Both the position numbers and the translations under genes were made by a program. 64,000 bases of DNA from Bryobacterales bacterium. Lineage in GTDB: Bacteria; Acidobacteriota; Terriglobia; Bryobacterales; Bryobacteraceae. The notes below the pieces were generated by a model. It made no database searches, had not been told where the DNA came from, and worked only from the letters and a program-made list of their open reading frames with translations. Positions 26,347 through 35,650 of this stretch are shown here, one piece after another. Numbering within the stretch: the stretch's first letter is position 1; the number at the start of each line of letters is the position of its first letter. The DNA lies in NCBI GenBank assembly GCA_003167495.1, contig PMSX01000265.1:1-64000 (forward strand), written 5' to 3'.

Positions 26347-28851
26347 ATGTTTATCGAGCGTGAAGCGCGGCGAGAAGTGAAAGGTCTTGCGGACCTAATC
26401 GATTATTTTGCCTTGGTGGCGGATGGCGTCGTGAAGACACTGCCGGGGGTTTTGCTCGCGGCGTGGGAGTTTGCGGGCCAGGACATGGACGCGCTTCAGC
26501 TCGAAGAATGCTTTGCGATAGCGGACCGATTAGCCAAAGTTTTTTCGCTGGGTCGGGGCTGGTCGCTGCAATGCGATCTGATCCGCGAAGAATACACAGA
26601 GTACACGACTCAGCCGGGCCGGTGGCTTGATCCGATGGCGGAACTGGTGGAGGAAGAGCGGCGCGCTTGGTTCACGCGAAAGGGGGTTGAGGGCGCGCCG
26701 CGGCTGAGCCGCTATTTCTTTTGCCTGTCGTACGAGACGAAAGAACAGGGATTGCGGAAACTGAGCCGTAGACTGCTGGGCGGCGATGGAAGCAGGCTCG
26801 AAAGCATTGATGAGGAGCTTCGCCGGTTCACTTCGAAGGTTCGCCAGATCGATGCGGCTTTGCGTTCTAATCTGCGGACGGTCCGAAGGCTGAAGGGCTA
26901 CACGCGAGTCGTGGGCGAGGTTCCGCAGCACTGCGATGGGTTGCTGGAGTACTTGCGTTTGTGTGTGACGGGCGAGCGTTTCCCGTTTGCCGTGCCAGCT
27001 ATTCCGGTGGATCTGAATCAGTGGATTGCAGGGGATGACTTCACGGGCGGCGCCGAGTTGCAGCTTGGCGATCCGATGAATGACCTTTTACCGGGGCGGT
27101 TCATCCGGGTGATTGCGGTCGACTCTTTTCCCGATTTGAGTTTTGCAGGAATTTTGCGGGCGATGGATGCCGTTCCGCTTTCGTTCCGTTTTTCGCATCA
27201 AGCGAAAATTCTGGACGATGTTGAAGCTACTAAGGTTTTCAAGGCCGCAAAGAGCAAGTGGAAATCGAAGGGAGAGGGCGGCATCAAAGCGAAGCTTCGC
27301 AAAACTGACATTCACGATTTGGACGATGAATCGCTGAGACTGGCTGCAGATGCGCGCGAGGGCGCTTCGAAAGCCGAGCACGGGCGCGAAATCAATTGCC
27401 GGTATTCGGGCAAGGTGATTCTGATGGCGTCGAGTCTGGGCGAAATAGCAGACCAGGCGGACACGATCACCACGGCTCTACGACGTTGCGGGTTCGGTTC
27501 ACGCATTGAGACGGTAAACGCGGTGGCGGCCTGGCTCGGGTCGTTTCCCGGCCATCAACATAAGGAGCGGCGTGAGCTGGTCATCAACACGGCGAATTTG
27601 AGCCACATGGTCCCGTTGTCGCAGCCATGGCGCGGACATGAGTTCAATCCCTGCGACAAATTTCCGCCGCAATCGCCACCGATGTTTTACGCGGCGACGG
27701 CTGGCGGCGCTCCGTATCGCTTTCATGGCCATGTGGCAGACGTCGGACACGCCCTCATCGTGGGGCCAACCGGGGCGGGTAAGACTTCGCTCATTGCGTT
27801 GGCGACCGCGCAAGCGCTCCGCTATGGTGGCCAGATTTTCAATTTCGACAAAAAGAGCGGTCTGTATACCGCGACTCGCTGTCTCGGTGGAACATTCATC
27901 GAACTAAGTCCTGAAAACGAGGAGGACCGTTTGTGTCCGCTGGCTTCGCTTGATACGGACGCAGAGCGCGCATGGGCGCTGAAATATGTATCGTTTCTGC
28001 TTGAGCTGAACGGTTTGGAAGTATTGCCAGAGATGCAAAAGGACATCCGGCAGGCGATTCATTTGCTGTCGCGTTCGCAGGGGTCGCGCAGTTTGACCGC
28101 GCTGTACATGGCGTGCGGTCTACCGGCAGTCAAGGGCGCGCTTCAGTTCTACTTGGACACGATTTTGAATGGCGATCATGACGGGTTGCGCTTGTCGCGC
28201 CTGGTGACGTTCGAGATGCACAGGCTTTATGCGCTCGATCAGAAGATCATGAACGGCACGCTGTTCTACATCTTTGAGCGTATCCGCCGGCGTCTGCGTT
28301 CGGATGTTCCGACCTTCATGTTCGTGGACGAGTTCAGAGAAGCGCTGAGCCATCCGATTGCGGCGAAAGCATTCAAGGATTACCTCTTTGAAGGCCGTGC
28401 CTTGAACATGGCGGTTTGGCTCGTGATTCAGGAGCTTTCCGAAACGCTGGCGTCTCCGCTGGCGGGCGCTGTGTTGGAGCAGCGGGCGACCACGATTTGT
28501 CTGCCGAACGTGCAAGCTCGTTTCGCCGGTCAGTCAAATTATCAAGCGCTCGGCTGTAGTGAGATGGATTGCCTTTCGATCGCGGACGCGACTCCCAAGC
28601 GTGATTACTACGTGATGAACGCGGACGGCAAGCGGATGATTTCGCTTGAACTGGGGCCGGTGATGTTGGCGCTGTTGCAGTCCGGAGATGCGGACCGGGC
28701 GGCGTTGGACTTACTCATTCAGCGTTATGGGCGGCCGCGCGCGGCTGTCGAGTGGTTGCGCAGAAAAGGGCTTTCGACACAAGCGCAACGTTTAGAGTTT
28801 CTCGCCTTTGGCGACGAATTAGCCGCTAAGGAGGCGGCTCAATATGCGTAA
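26347..28851 (+). CDS. trbE: Conjugal transfer ATPase TrbE (VirB4 family)
   Basis: 834 aa, usual length. The C-terminal half carries Walker A GPTGAGKTSLIALATAQAL (~residue 480), NFDKKSGLYTATRCLGG, Walker B PTFMFVDEFREAL and a late arm with TTICLPNVQARF. The N-terminal half is the CagE/TrbE/VirB domain, including the ADTITTALRRCG segment. It is the largest ATPase of the type IV secretion system and acts at the inner membrane to extract pilin and power export. GGAGG lies upstream of the ATG. The stop overlaps the trbJ start by 8 bp. Confidence 0.92.
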   Translation: MFIEREARREVKGLADLIDYFALVADGVVKTLPGVLLAAWEFAGQDMDALQLEECFAIADRLAKVFSLGRGWSLQCDLIREEYTEYTTQPGRWLDPMAELVEEERRAWFTRKGVEGAPRLSRYFFCLSYETKEQGLRKLSRRLLGGDGSRLESIDEELRRFTSKVRQIDAALRSNLRTVRRLKGYTRVVGEVPQHCDGLLEYLRLCVTGERFPFAVPAIPVDLNQWIAGDDFTGGAELQLGDPMNDLLPGRFIRVIAVDSFPDLSFAGILRAMDAVPLSFRFSHQAKILDDVEATKVFKAAKSKWKSKGEGGIKAKLRKTDIHDLDDESLRLAADAREGASKAEHGREINCRYSGKVILMASSLGEIADQADTITTALRRCGFGSRIETVNAVAAWLGSFPGHQHKERRELVINTANLSHMVPLSQPWRGHEFNPCDKFPPQSPPMFYAATAGGAPYRFHGHVADVGHALIVGPTGAGKTSLIALATAQALRYGGQIFNFDKKSGLYTATRCLGGTFIELSPENEEDRLCPLASLDTDAERAWALKYVSFLLELNGLEVLPEMQKDIRQAIHLLSRSQGSRSLTALYMACGLPAVKGALQFYLDTILNGDHDGLRLSRLVTFEMHRLYALDQKIMNGTLFYIFERIRRRLRSDVPTFMFVDEFREALSHPIAAKAFKDYLFEGRALNMAVWLVIQELSETLASPLAGAVLEQRATTICLPNVQARFAGQSNYQALGCSEMDCLSIADATPKRDYYVMNADGKRMISLELGPVMLALLQSGDADRAALDLLIQRYGRPRAAVEWLRRKGLSTQAQRLEFLAFGDELAAKEAAQYA

Positions 28852-29581
28852 AGCAATGTCTCGTATTTCTTATTGGGGAGCGCTGGCGGTGTTGCCGGCG
28901 GCGCTCCTCGTGATGCCTCTGCAAGAGGCAAAGGCTCAGTTTGTGTTTTCCGATCCGGTGACGGAGCTGAACACAATGCTGAGCCACGTAACCCAACTGC
29001 TGCAGTACATCAAAGATGTGCAGATGGCGCTGTCGGCGGTTCAGCAAGCCACTATGATGGCGCGCGAAGTACAGCAGTTGGCCACCCATCCGAGTACGAA
29101 CATCGCGGCGGATTTGGCGATGTTTTCGAATGTGCTGTCGCAGTCGCAAGGATTGGCTATGAATTTTGCGCAAATGGACGTCGCGTTTCGAAACCAGTTC
29201 GCTCCCTATTCACCGAGTCCGATGGTGAACTTCGCATCGCAGTATACCCAGTGGTCTAGCGGTGCGTTGAATGCGATGCGCGGAGCGGCGAACAGTGCTG
29301 GGTACCAAGGCAACATGATTCAGAACGAACAGCAGTGGATGGCTCAAGTAAACATGATGAACCAGATGCCGAACGGCCAGGACCAGAGTATTCAACTTGG
29401 CAATTCGATTGGTCTGGAGACAGTGGCTCAACTACAGAAGCTGCGAATGCTGATGATTCAAAACATTGGATCAAATGCGGCCTTCACAACGGGGCAGCTC
29501 AACATGCAGCAGTCGGCACAAACCGCGCAAGGAAGCGCGTTTACGTTCGTGCCGATTCAAGCGGACACGCGGGGCTGGTAG
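28844..29581 (+). CDS. trbJ: Conjugal transfer protein TrbJ (VirB5-like)
   Basis: 245 aa with a signal peptide ending MPLQEAKAQF, so it is periplasmic. The rest is helical and Gln/Met-rich (TMLSHVTQLLQYIKDVQMAL; NIGSNAAFTTGQLNMQQSAQ), as in TrbJ/VirB5 minor pilus proteins. It overlaps trbE by 8 bp, which fits the trbE-trbJ order. In the IncP system TrbJ is needed for pilus formation. A second in-frame ATG (MSRISYW) gives a shorter signal peptide. Confidence 0.82.
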   Translation: MRKAMSRISYWGALAVLPAALLVMPLQEAKAQFVFSDPVTELNTMLSHVTQLLQYIKDVQMALSAVQQATMMAREVQQLATHPSTNIAADLAMFSNVLSQSQGLAMNFAQMDVAFRNQFAPYSPSPMVNFASQYTQWSSGALNAMRGAANSAGYQGNMIQNEQQWMAQVNMMNQMPNGQDQSIQLGNSIGLETVAQLQKLRMLMIQNIGSNAAFTTGQLNMQQSAQTAQGSAFTFVPIQADTRGW

Positions 29582-29625
29582 GTAGAGGAAGCACAGCCAG
29601 GTAAGAGTCAAAAAGGAGAAAGCAA

Positions 29626-29796
29626 ATGACGAAATTAGACAGAACTCTCGCGGCGTTGTTAATCGCGGCGAGGGCTGGAAACGGGGGTGGGTTAGTCGTG
29701 CTTGTGGTCATCCTGCCCTTCGCGCTTGTGATCCGCCTGGCTGTGGTTTTGGTGAAGGCGCTGGTGGGATCTCAGAAGGTAAAGGCGGTGCGCTGA
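29626..29796 (+). CDS. Small single-pass membrane protein (56 aa)
   Basis: Preceded by AAAAGGAGAAAG, 5 bp before the ATG, one of the best ribosome sites in the operon. MTKLDRTLAALL is followed by one hydrophobic helix (GGLVVLVVILPFALVIRLAV) and a basic tail. The TGA overlaps the trbL ATG (TGATG). Position between trbJ and trbL matches trbK, the entry-exclusion lipoprotein of IncP, but no lipobox Cys is present, so I do not assign that name. Confidence 0.6.
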   Translation: MTKLDRTLAALLIAARAGNGGGLVVLVVILPFALVIRLAVVLVKALVGSQKVKAVR

Positions 29797-30950
29797 TGTT
29801 ACTTTTCCTGTTCTTTCAAGGCGCTCTACCACCTCAGACCTTTACCGCTTCCGGCGATTTAATTGATTGTTACAACAAGCTGTGGCCGAACTGGATCACG
29901 ACGGTGCAACCGTACGCGATGGATCTATTCGCTGCGCTGGCTTTTCTCGATCTAGCATTTTTCGGCTGGAGTTTGTGGAAAACATATCGCGGGGATGTGA
30001 CAGCCGCGATCATGAGCACCACGAATAGGCTTTTGCTCATCGCGCTGTTTTTGGATCTGTTGCTCAACGGTCCTATCTGGATGCAAAACATCGTTGACAT
30101 GTTCACGACGGTGGGGCAGGCAGTAAACGGAGGACAGCAGATACAGCCGGGTTCGGTGTTTGTGCAGGGTCTCACGATAGCGGGTAAGCTGCTGGGGACC
30201 GCTTTCATGGCGAGTCTTCTATCGGATCCATTGACAGGGTTGGCGATGGTCATTGCTGCGGCGGTGATTGTGATTTCGTTCTTGGTCATCACGGCTGAAT
30301 TTGTCATCACAAAAGTCCAAACATTTCTGGCGATGGGGATGGGTTTTTTCTTTCTCGCGTTTGGAGGCTCGACGTGGACGCGCACTTACGTGGAGCGGTA
30401 TTTCAGCTACGGCGTAGCGAGCGGCGTTCGGCTGATGACTCTCTATTTCCTGGTGAACGCTGCGCAGAATGTGGCCGCGGGCTGGCAGGGATTAGCCGCT
30501 GCAGCGCCGCTTTCCTCGGACGGTGTTTTGTCTTGCTGGGGGATTGCGGCGGGCGCGGTTATCTATGGCGTGATCTGTTGGCGCGGTCCGTCGATCGCGG
30601 CGGGCATCTTAGGCGGCGGTCCGAATCTCAGCCACAACGAGATTTGGGGCGCGATGAGCGCGGCGGTGAGCGCGGGGGTGACTGCGGCGTTAATTGCCTC
30701 CGGTGTTGGCTCTGCGGTAGGAGCAGCCGGGGCGGCTGCTGGTGTTGCATCTGCGAGCGGCGGCGGGGTGGCGATGACCGCGGGCGGGGCGGCGCCTACG
30801 GCTGCAGGCGCGTCTAGCGCTTCTGTGGGAGTGGGTCAAACGGCAGCGGCCGCTAGCTCACATGCGTCGTCTTTGCTGGCGACGGCCAGTTCAAGCGGCG
30901 GTCACAGCAACGGCTCAAGTCCGCGCGGAGACTTTGGCGGTTTGGATTAG
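29796..30950 (+). CDS. trbL: Conjugal transfer protein TrbL (VirB6 family)
   Basis: 384 aa, polytopic inner-membrane protein with about six to seven hydrophobic segments (for example LAMVIAAAVIVISFLVITAE and ALFLDLLLNGPIWM), then a long Ala/Gly/Ser-rich C-terminal tail ending in GDFGGLD. This layout is typical of TrbL/VirB6, which forms the inner-membrane channel. The start is coupled to the small membrane ORF upstream. GC-rich repeats in the tail are low-complexity rather than a separate domain. Confidence 0.85.
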   Translation: MLLFLFFQGALPPQTFTASGDLIDCYNKLWPNWITTVQPYAMDLFAALAFLDLAFFGWSLWKTYRGDVTAAIMSTTNRLLLIALFLDLLLNGPIWMQNIVDMFTTVGQAVNGGQQIQPGSVFVQGLTIAGKLLGTAFMASLLSDPLTGLAMVIAAAVIVISFLVITAEFVITKVQTFLAMGMGFFFLAFGGSTWTRTYVERYFSYGVASGVRLMTLYFLVNAAQNVAAGWQGLAAAAPLSSDGVLSCWGIAAGAVIYGVICWRGPSIAAGILGGGPNLSHNEIWGAMSAAVSAGVTAALIASGVGSAVGAAGAAAGVASASGGGVAMTAGGAAPTAAGASSASVGVGQTAAAASSHASSLLATASSSGGHSNGSSPRGDFGGLD

Positions 30951-30970
30951 AAGGGAAGGAAAGGAAAAAC

Positions 30971-31693
30971 ATGCAGAATTTATTAGAAGCCGGGCCGATT
31001 CGACAAGAGGACGCCTGGATTGAAACCGAAGTGCGAGAAAAACAAAAGCGCTATCAACGCAACTGGGAGGAACGGTATTCCTCGTTACTTGCCGGAAAGC
31101 GCAACTGGCAGTTGATGGCCTTCGCCTTGGTCTTACTTTGCGGGGGCTTGGGTTACAGCGTTTTGCACTTAGCGAATACCTCACGCACTGAGTTTTACAT
31201 GATTGATCGCTCGGGCTCGCAGGTGAACTATGCAGGGACGATCAAGCCGGCCAATATGGACGATGCGACGTGGGACATCGTTCGTGTGGAAGAGCTGAAG
31301 AAGTTCATCACGTCATGGCGTACGGTGACCTCGGACGCGGTAGCGCAAAAGGCGGATTGGGATCGCGCGTTTGCGTTTGTGGGAGACGGCTCGCAAGCAC
31401 GCGAAACACTGGCAAAGTGGTACGACACTGAGGCGAATGATCCGATCGCGCGGGCGAACAAGGGCGAGGTCGTCACAGTGCAATATCGCACCTTTGACCG
31501 TGAAGGCGCTAACACGTACGGGCTCTGGTGGGCGGAGACAAGTACATCAGCGACCGGGCAAAACACAGTAACAAAGATGTGGCATGCACGCATTACATAC
31601 GCCACGAAAATTCCAACCAACGAACAAGCGCGCGCGGAAAACCCGATGGGAATTCTGGCGACGGAACTAACTTTTAACGAGGTGCAGCAATGA
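30971..31693 (+). CDS. trbF: Conjugal transfer protein TrbF (VirB8 family)
   Basis: 240 aa. A cytoplasmic stretch rich in charged residues (about 1-45, WEERYSSLLAGKRNWQLMA) leads to one membrane helix (about 46-65, FALVLLCGGLGYSVLHLA). A periplasmic NTF2-like domain follows, with VTVQYRTFDREGAN and KMWHARITYATKIP. This is the VirB8/TrbF fold that links the inner-membrane and outer-membrane parts of the channel. Its stop overlaps the trbG ATG (ATGA). Confidence 0.88.
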   Translation: MQNLLEAGPIRQEDAWIETEVREKQKRYQRNWEERYSSLLAGKRNWQLMAFALVLLCGGLGYSVLHLANTSRTEFYMIDRSGSQVNYAGTIKPANMDDATWDIVRVEELKKFITSWRTVTSDAVAQKADWDRAFAFVGDGSQARETLAKWYDTEANDPIARANKGEVVTVQYRTFDREGANTYGLWWAETSTSATGQNTVTKMWHARITYATKIPTNEQARAENPMGILATELTFNEVQQ

Positions 31694-32769
31694 GCTTTCT
31701 AAGGACGTTGTCTTTTCTCTTTTTGGGTGTGGCGCTCTGGAGTCAACAGCAAACTACCGCTACGCCAGCGAAAGCCACAGGGCCGGCGATGACACGCGAG
31801 CAGGCTCTGCAAAGGGCGGCGGCGTATAACACGGCGCTGCAGATGTTGGGCGCGCAAGGCGGCGTGGTGGGACCAGGCGGCCAACTGCCAGGCGCGGGGA
31901 ATCCTCCTCCTCCGCCGGCGAAGGGCAAAAACGGTAAAGCCGTGGCGGCCGCTGAGCCGCTGCCGTTGATGCGAACCGCTCCATTACCGCTGAACGTGAA
32001 GCCCGCTCTAACCTTTACCGATTCGGCTTTCAACGCCGATCCACAAGCGCAGGCAGGGCCGGATGGGCGGGTGACTTACACGTTTGGGAAAGGTATCCCG
32101 CCGATTGTTTGCGCTTTGCTGCAGGTGACGGAAATCGACCTTGAGCCAGGTGAGCACTCGACTGAAAAAGATGTGGACGTGGGTGATGACGAGTTTCACA
32201 TCAGCGTTCACAAAGGCAGCGATCGAGCGGGTGAGTTTGATTACCTCATCATCAAGCCCACTGTGGCGAACGTCGAAACGACGCTCACAGTTGGGACGAA
32301 CAAACGGGTGTATTACTTCCGGCTGATCGCGACACAGCGCGAGCACATAGCCCGAATCTCTTTCACCTATCCCGAAGAAGAACAACGGCGAAAGAGAGAA
32401 GCCGAATTGGTAGAGAAGGCGAAGGCTGAAGAGGTTGTACGGCTGGCCGCGCTCGCACCGGATAAACAGATCAAGAACTGGAAGTACTCGGTGGAGCTAC
32501 GCGGCAAGGACGCTCATTACATGATGCCTGTGAGTGTGGGCGACAACGGTTCACACACTGAGATCCAGCTATCTCAGCAAGTCCGGAAACTCGGCCTGCC
32601 GGCGTTTGAGATTACCGGAGCATCTGGGCCGATTCCAGCTAATTCGCACTGGGAAGAAAACAAGCTGATCGTGGATGCGTTGTTTGACCGGGGCTGTCTG
32701 CTGTCTGGAGTTGGGAAGAGCCAGCAACGAGTTTGCATCCACAACGACGGAACAAAGGAGAGCAAATAG
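31690..32769 (+). CDS. trbG: Conjugal transfer protein TrbG (VirB9 family)
   Basis: 359 aa. A signal peptide (LSFLFLGVALWSQ) is followed by a Pro/Gly-rich spacer (about 50-90). The VirB9 domain begins about 110 (VTYTFGKGIPPIVCALLQVT; GEHSTEKDVDVGDDEFHI; KRVYYFRLIATQREH) and ends with a C-terminal lobe. It forms the periplasmic/outer-membrane ring with TrbI. The protein is about 50 aa longer than IncP TrbG, mostly in the Pro-rich spacer. The gene is coupled to trbF by a 4-bp overlap and abuts trbI. Confidence 0.88.
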   Translation: MSFLRTLSFLFLGVALWSQQQTTATPAKATGPAMTREQALQRAAAYNTALQMLGAQGGVVGPGGQLPGAGNPPPPPAKGKNGKAVAAAEPLPLMRTAPLPLNVKPALTFTDSAFNADPQAQAGPDGRVTYTFGKGIPPIVCALLQVTEIDLEPGEHSTEKDVDVGDDEFHISVHKGSDRAGEFDYLIIKPTVANVETTLTVGTNKRVYYFRLIATQREHIARISFTYPEEEQRRKREAELVEKAKAEEVVRLAALAPDKQIKNWKYSVELRGKDAHYMMPVSVGDNGSHTEIQLSQQVRKLGLPAFEITGASGPIPANSHWEENKLIVDALFDRGCLLSGVGKSQQRVCIHNDGTKESK

Positions 32770-34167
32770 ATGGCAACGGCCAACACAATCGATATGGCGG
32801 GGCGCAAGCCGCAGGTAGTGAGTGCGATGAGCAACGGGATCGTGTGGGTGGGCTGTGCGCTGTGCGTACTGCTGCTGGGTGTAGTGATCGTGGGTTTTCG
32901 CACTCGCATTCTAAAAAAGCAGCATCAGGCGGAAGTCACGGTCACCCAAACGGCCGCTCACGACGCCGCGCAAAGCAATCGCACGCAAGTTCGCGGGCGC
33001 GCTGACGCTACGCCTTTAAGTGCTGTGACTGGCGGACAGACGCCTCCCAACACACCGGTCACCACTTCAAATCCCGGGCCGGTGGACGCGTTTGGGCACG
33101 CGATCGGCGGGGCTGTAAGCACTGTTGCCCATCCCTTTCCTGGCACCGCGAATCCGCCAGCCGCACCCGTCTACTATTACGCTCCACCGGTTCCGAATTA
33201 CGGCCAGTCTGCTGAAACTGAAGACCCATCAAAGAAAGAGCGCCGTAGAGCGGAGGAACGGCGCCTGGCTGCGATTCAGGCGCCTACTTCGATTGTGTCC
33301 AACGGAGCGACTCAAAGCGGTCCCAGTTCAAGGGCTATCGATCCAATTCAGGCGGATTTAGATCGAATCGCCCAACTCAGTAACGCGGCGAACGGTATCG
33401 CGCGGCCAGTCATCGGCGGCGGCGGCTATCCGCCGTTTGGGGCAGCATCTTCAGGGATGGCTGTCAGTGAGGACGATCTCAATCAGCAGAACGGCAAACG
33501 TAAGTTTCAGCAGGAAGAGGAAGGCGATTATCTCAAGACAACGCGCGTGGCGCCGCTCTCCCGCTGGGTGGTGGAGCGTGGCGATAAGATCGTTGCCATT
33601 TTGCCTACGAAAGTCGTGACTGACTTACCGGGGGATCTCGTCGCGCAAGTGAAAGACGACGTGTACGACTCGCCCACACACAAATTCATCATGATTCCCG
33701 CGGGTTCGCTGCTTGCCGGCGACTTCAATTCGTCGGTGAGTTATGGCCAGGGGCGCGTTCAAGTGGTTTGGACTTACTTGCGGTTTCCCGATGGGAGTTA
33801 CATCAACCTGGACAAATTTGTGAGTCACGCGGCTGATGGCGCGGTGGGGTTGAAGGATCAGACGGACAACCATATCAAGCGCTTAGTGGGCGGGGTTTTG
33901 CTGAGTTCGATCTTTGCGGCTGGCATTCAGATCAGCCAGAATCACAGCGGCACAAACAGTACGCTTGCCTATCCCTCGACCGCGCAGATTGCATCTTCCG
34001 CCGTTGGCCAACAAGCCGGGCAGCTCGGAGAGCAAATCACGAGCCGCAATCTGAACGTACAGCCGACTTTGAAGATTCGACCGGGCGAACCGTTCTATGT
34101 GTCGGTTCAAAAGTCCATGCTCTTTTCTGGTCCCTACCAAGCGATTAACCTCGGAGGGCAAAAGTGA
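32770..34167 (+). CDS. trbI: Conjugal transfer protein TrbI (VirB10 family)
   Basis: 465 aa. A short cytoplasmic part and one membrane helix (about 22-45, VGCALCVLLLGVVIVGF) precede a long Pro-rich periplasmic linker. The C-terminal VirB10 barrel shows KTTRVAPLSRWVVERGDKI, SPTHKFIMIPAGSLLAGDF, RVQVVWTYLRFPDGSYINL and LKIRPGEPFYVSV. The protein spans both membranes and gates the channel. Directly follows trbG and shares a GTGA overlap with the next gene. Confidence 0.92.
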   Translation: MATANTIDMAGRKPQVVSAMSNGIVWVGCALCVLLLGVVIVGFRTRILKKQHQAEVTVTQTAAHDAAQSNRTQVRGRADATPLSAVTGGQTPPNTPVTTSNPGPVDAFGHAIGGAVSTVAHPFPGTANPPAAPVYYYAPPVPNYGQSAETEDPSKKERRRAEERRLAAIQAPTSIVSNGATQSGPSSRAIDPIQADLDRIAQLSNAANGIARPVIGGGGYPPFGAASSGMAVSEDDLNQQNGKRKFQQEEEGDYLKTTRVAPLSRWVVERGDKIVAILPTKVVTDLPGDLVAQVKDDVYDSPTHKFIMIPAGSLLAGDFNSSVSYGQGRVQVVWTYLRFPDGSYINLDKFVSHAADGAVGLKDQTDNHIKRLVGGVLLSSIFAAGIQISQNHSGTNSTLAYPSTAQIASSAVGQQAGQLGEQITSRNLNVQPTLKIRPGEPFYVSVQKSMLFSGPYQAINLGGQK

Positions 34168-34673
34168 AAGAGACAAGGCTGGGTCTGTTTGCGGGTGTCT
34201 TCGTAGTGCTGGCGCTCAGTGTGCCAGAGGCGTTGAAACACTCTAATCTGCGGTTTAACGGTAGCGATAGCGTGCCAGTCGGACTGTACCAGGCGAGAGC
34301 GGAGCGCGCGCCGTATGCGGGCTTCTGTTTGAGTGAAGCGACGTTGCGGACTGCGTTAACGGCGGGGTTGGAGCTGGGCCGCGGCGAGTGTGCGGATGGA
34401 TATCAGCCAGTTTTGAAAACCGTCTATGAGGCGACACCGCAGGCGCCAATCACGTTAGATGCGGAGGGCTTCGCGGTTGGGAATCGTCGCATTCCGAACA
34501 CGCAGCCTAAAGCGTTTTCGAAAAAGGGTAAGCCGTTGACGCATTATCCGTTTGGGAGTTACACAGCCGGATTGTGGGCTATTTCCAGTTATAACCGGGA
34601 TTCGTTTGACTCACGTTATTTCGGACCGGTCTCGCAGTTGCGCTTTTACGCGAAGCCGCTCCTGGTGTTTTAG
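34164..34673 (+). CDS. traF: TraF-like conjugative transfer signal peptidase (S26)
   Basis: 169 aa. One N-terminal membrane segment leads to FNGSDSVPVGLYQ, the S26 nucleophile Ser region; the general-base Lys is probably that of VLKTV about 45 residues later. The C-terminus has RDSFDSRYFGPVS, a conserved block of TraF/LepB-type peptidases. In the RP4 system TraF cyclises the TrbC pilin, and a TrbC-type pilin is encoded in the same operon. GTG start overlapping the trbI stop. Confidence 0.85.
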   Translation: MKETRLGLFAGVFVVLALSVPEALKHSNLRFNGSDSVPVGLYQARAERAPYAGFCLSEATLRTALTAGLELGRGECADGYQPVLKTVYEATPQAPITLDAEGFAVGNRRIPNTQPKAFSKKGKPLTHYPFGSYTAGLWAISSYNRDSFDSRYFGPVSQLRFYAKPLLVF

Positions 34674-34700
34674 GCAGTTCGAGCAAAAAGGGGTTCACCG

Positions 34701-35648
34701 ATGGCAACAGAGAAAGCAGCGGACAATTTAGGGGCAAACCAGGTAAGCGGAGTTACTTCCGAGCAGATCGAACAGGCGGCGCAATTCGAACAGCGCTTTG
34801 GACCAACGGCGCCAGTCACGGCAAAGCAGGCGCTAGGGGCTGAGGCGTTGGGCGGGGAGTTGCAGGACGTCGCCAAACGACTTGAGCGCATCGCCGATTT
34901 TGTAGAGAGCGAAGGTTACGCACTTCGTCATGGGATCGACGGCATTCCCGAGCGTCCCGTTCGGGAAGACATCGAGATCAGCCTTGAAGAAGCGATGCAC
35001 CGATACCGCGATTCGGTCACCGATCAATCGCAAGCGACACCAAAGAACGTTGCCGAATACGAACAAGCCAAGAGCATTTCCAACGGTCTGCGGATGCAAT
35101 TCAACGCCGATACAGATGCGATCCGCAAGGTGACGGCTCAGAAGTTGCCGAAGCCAATCTCCGAGAGCGAGGTGCAAATTACGCAGCCGAATAAGGCACC
35201 AGAGCAAAAGCAGACCTACTCACGCGAGGACTTGATACGCCAGTTGCGCGCCTTTACCCAGAAGAAGGCCGAAGAACAAAAAAAGCGCGGCTATAACTAC
35301 ATCTCCGCTGAGGCGGCGATCGCGGCGAATCTCGCGAACCAACTGGAAGCGGGGGCAAAGAGAATTGATCTGTCTCAGGACTACGCGACGGATAACCCGG
35401 CTGCGGCGCAAGAGCGTCACGACAATGCACTTCGAAACCTCGCGCCCGTTTTGCGCGAAGCCGAAAAGCAAACTGAAAGCTTGAGCTACGGCCAGGCACT
35501 CGCGCACGGCAAAGGGGAAGTCTTGGCGGTTCAACAGTTGAATCGGGGTTTGGTCAATGCAAAGGGGTTACTTCAAAAAGCGTCGCACCATAACAACCAT
35601 CAAGCGCAAGCGCCGCGGCTTTCGATGTCGTCTGATGGGGGGATCTAA
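34701..35648 (+). CDS. Hypothetical protein of the transfer operon
   Basis: 315 aa, soluble, charged and mostly helical, with no signal peptide. Segments such as DVAKRLERIADFVESEGYAL and EDLIRQLRAFTQKKAEEQKK suggest coiled-coil character. It lies between traF and the coupling protein and ends 2 bp before the latter, so it is likely part of the DNA-processing or coupling set. I do not recognise a family; a relaxosome or KfrA-type accessory role is possible but not shown. Confidence 0.7.
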   Translation: MATEKAADNLGANQVSGVTSEQIEQAAQFEQRFGPTAPVTAKQALGAEALGGELQDVAKRLERIADFVESEGYALRHGIDGIPERPVREDIEISLEEAMHRYRDSVTDQSQATPKNVAEYEQAKSISNGLRMQFNADTDAIRKVTAQKLPKPISESEVQITQPNKAPEQKQTYSREDLIRQLRAFTQKKAEEQKKRGYNYISAEAAIAANLANQLEAGAKRIDLSQDYATDNPAAAQERHDNALRNLAPVLREAEKQTESLSYGQALAHGKGEVLAVQQLNRGLVNAKGLLQKASHHNNHQAQAPRLSMSSDGGI

Positions 35649-35650
35649 GG

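Noticed and set aside
29626-29796. Entry-exclusion lipoprotein TrbK
   Set aside because: Position fits, but there is no lipobox Cys; kept as a small membrane protein.
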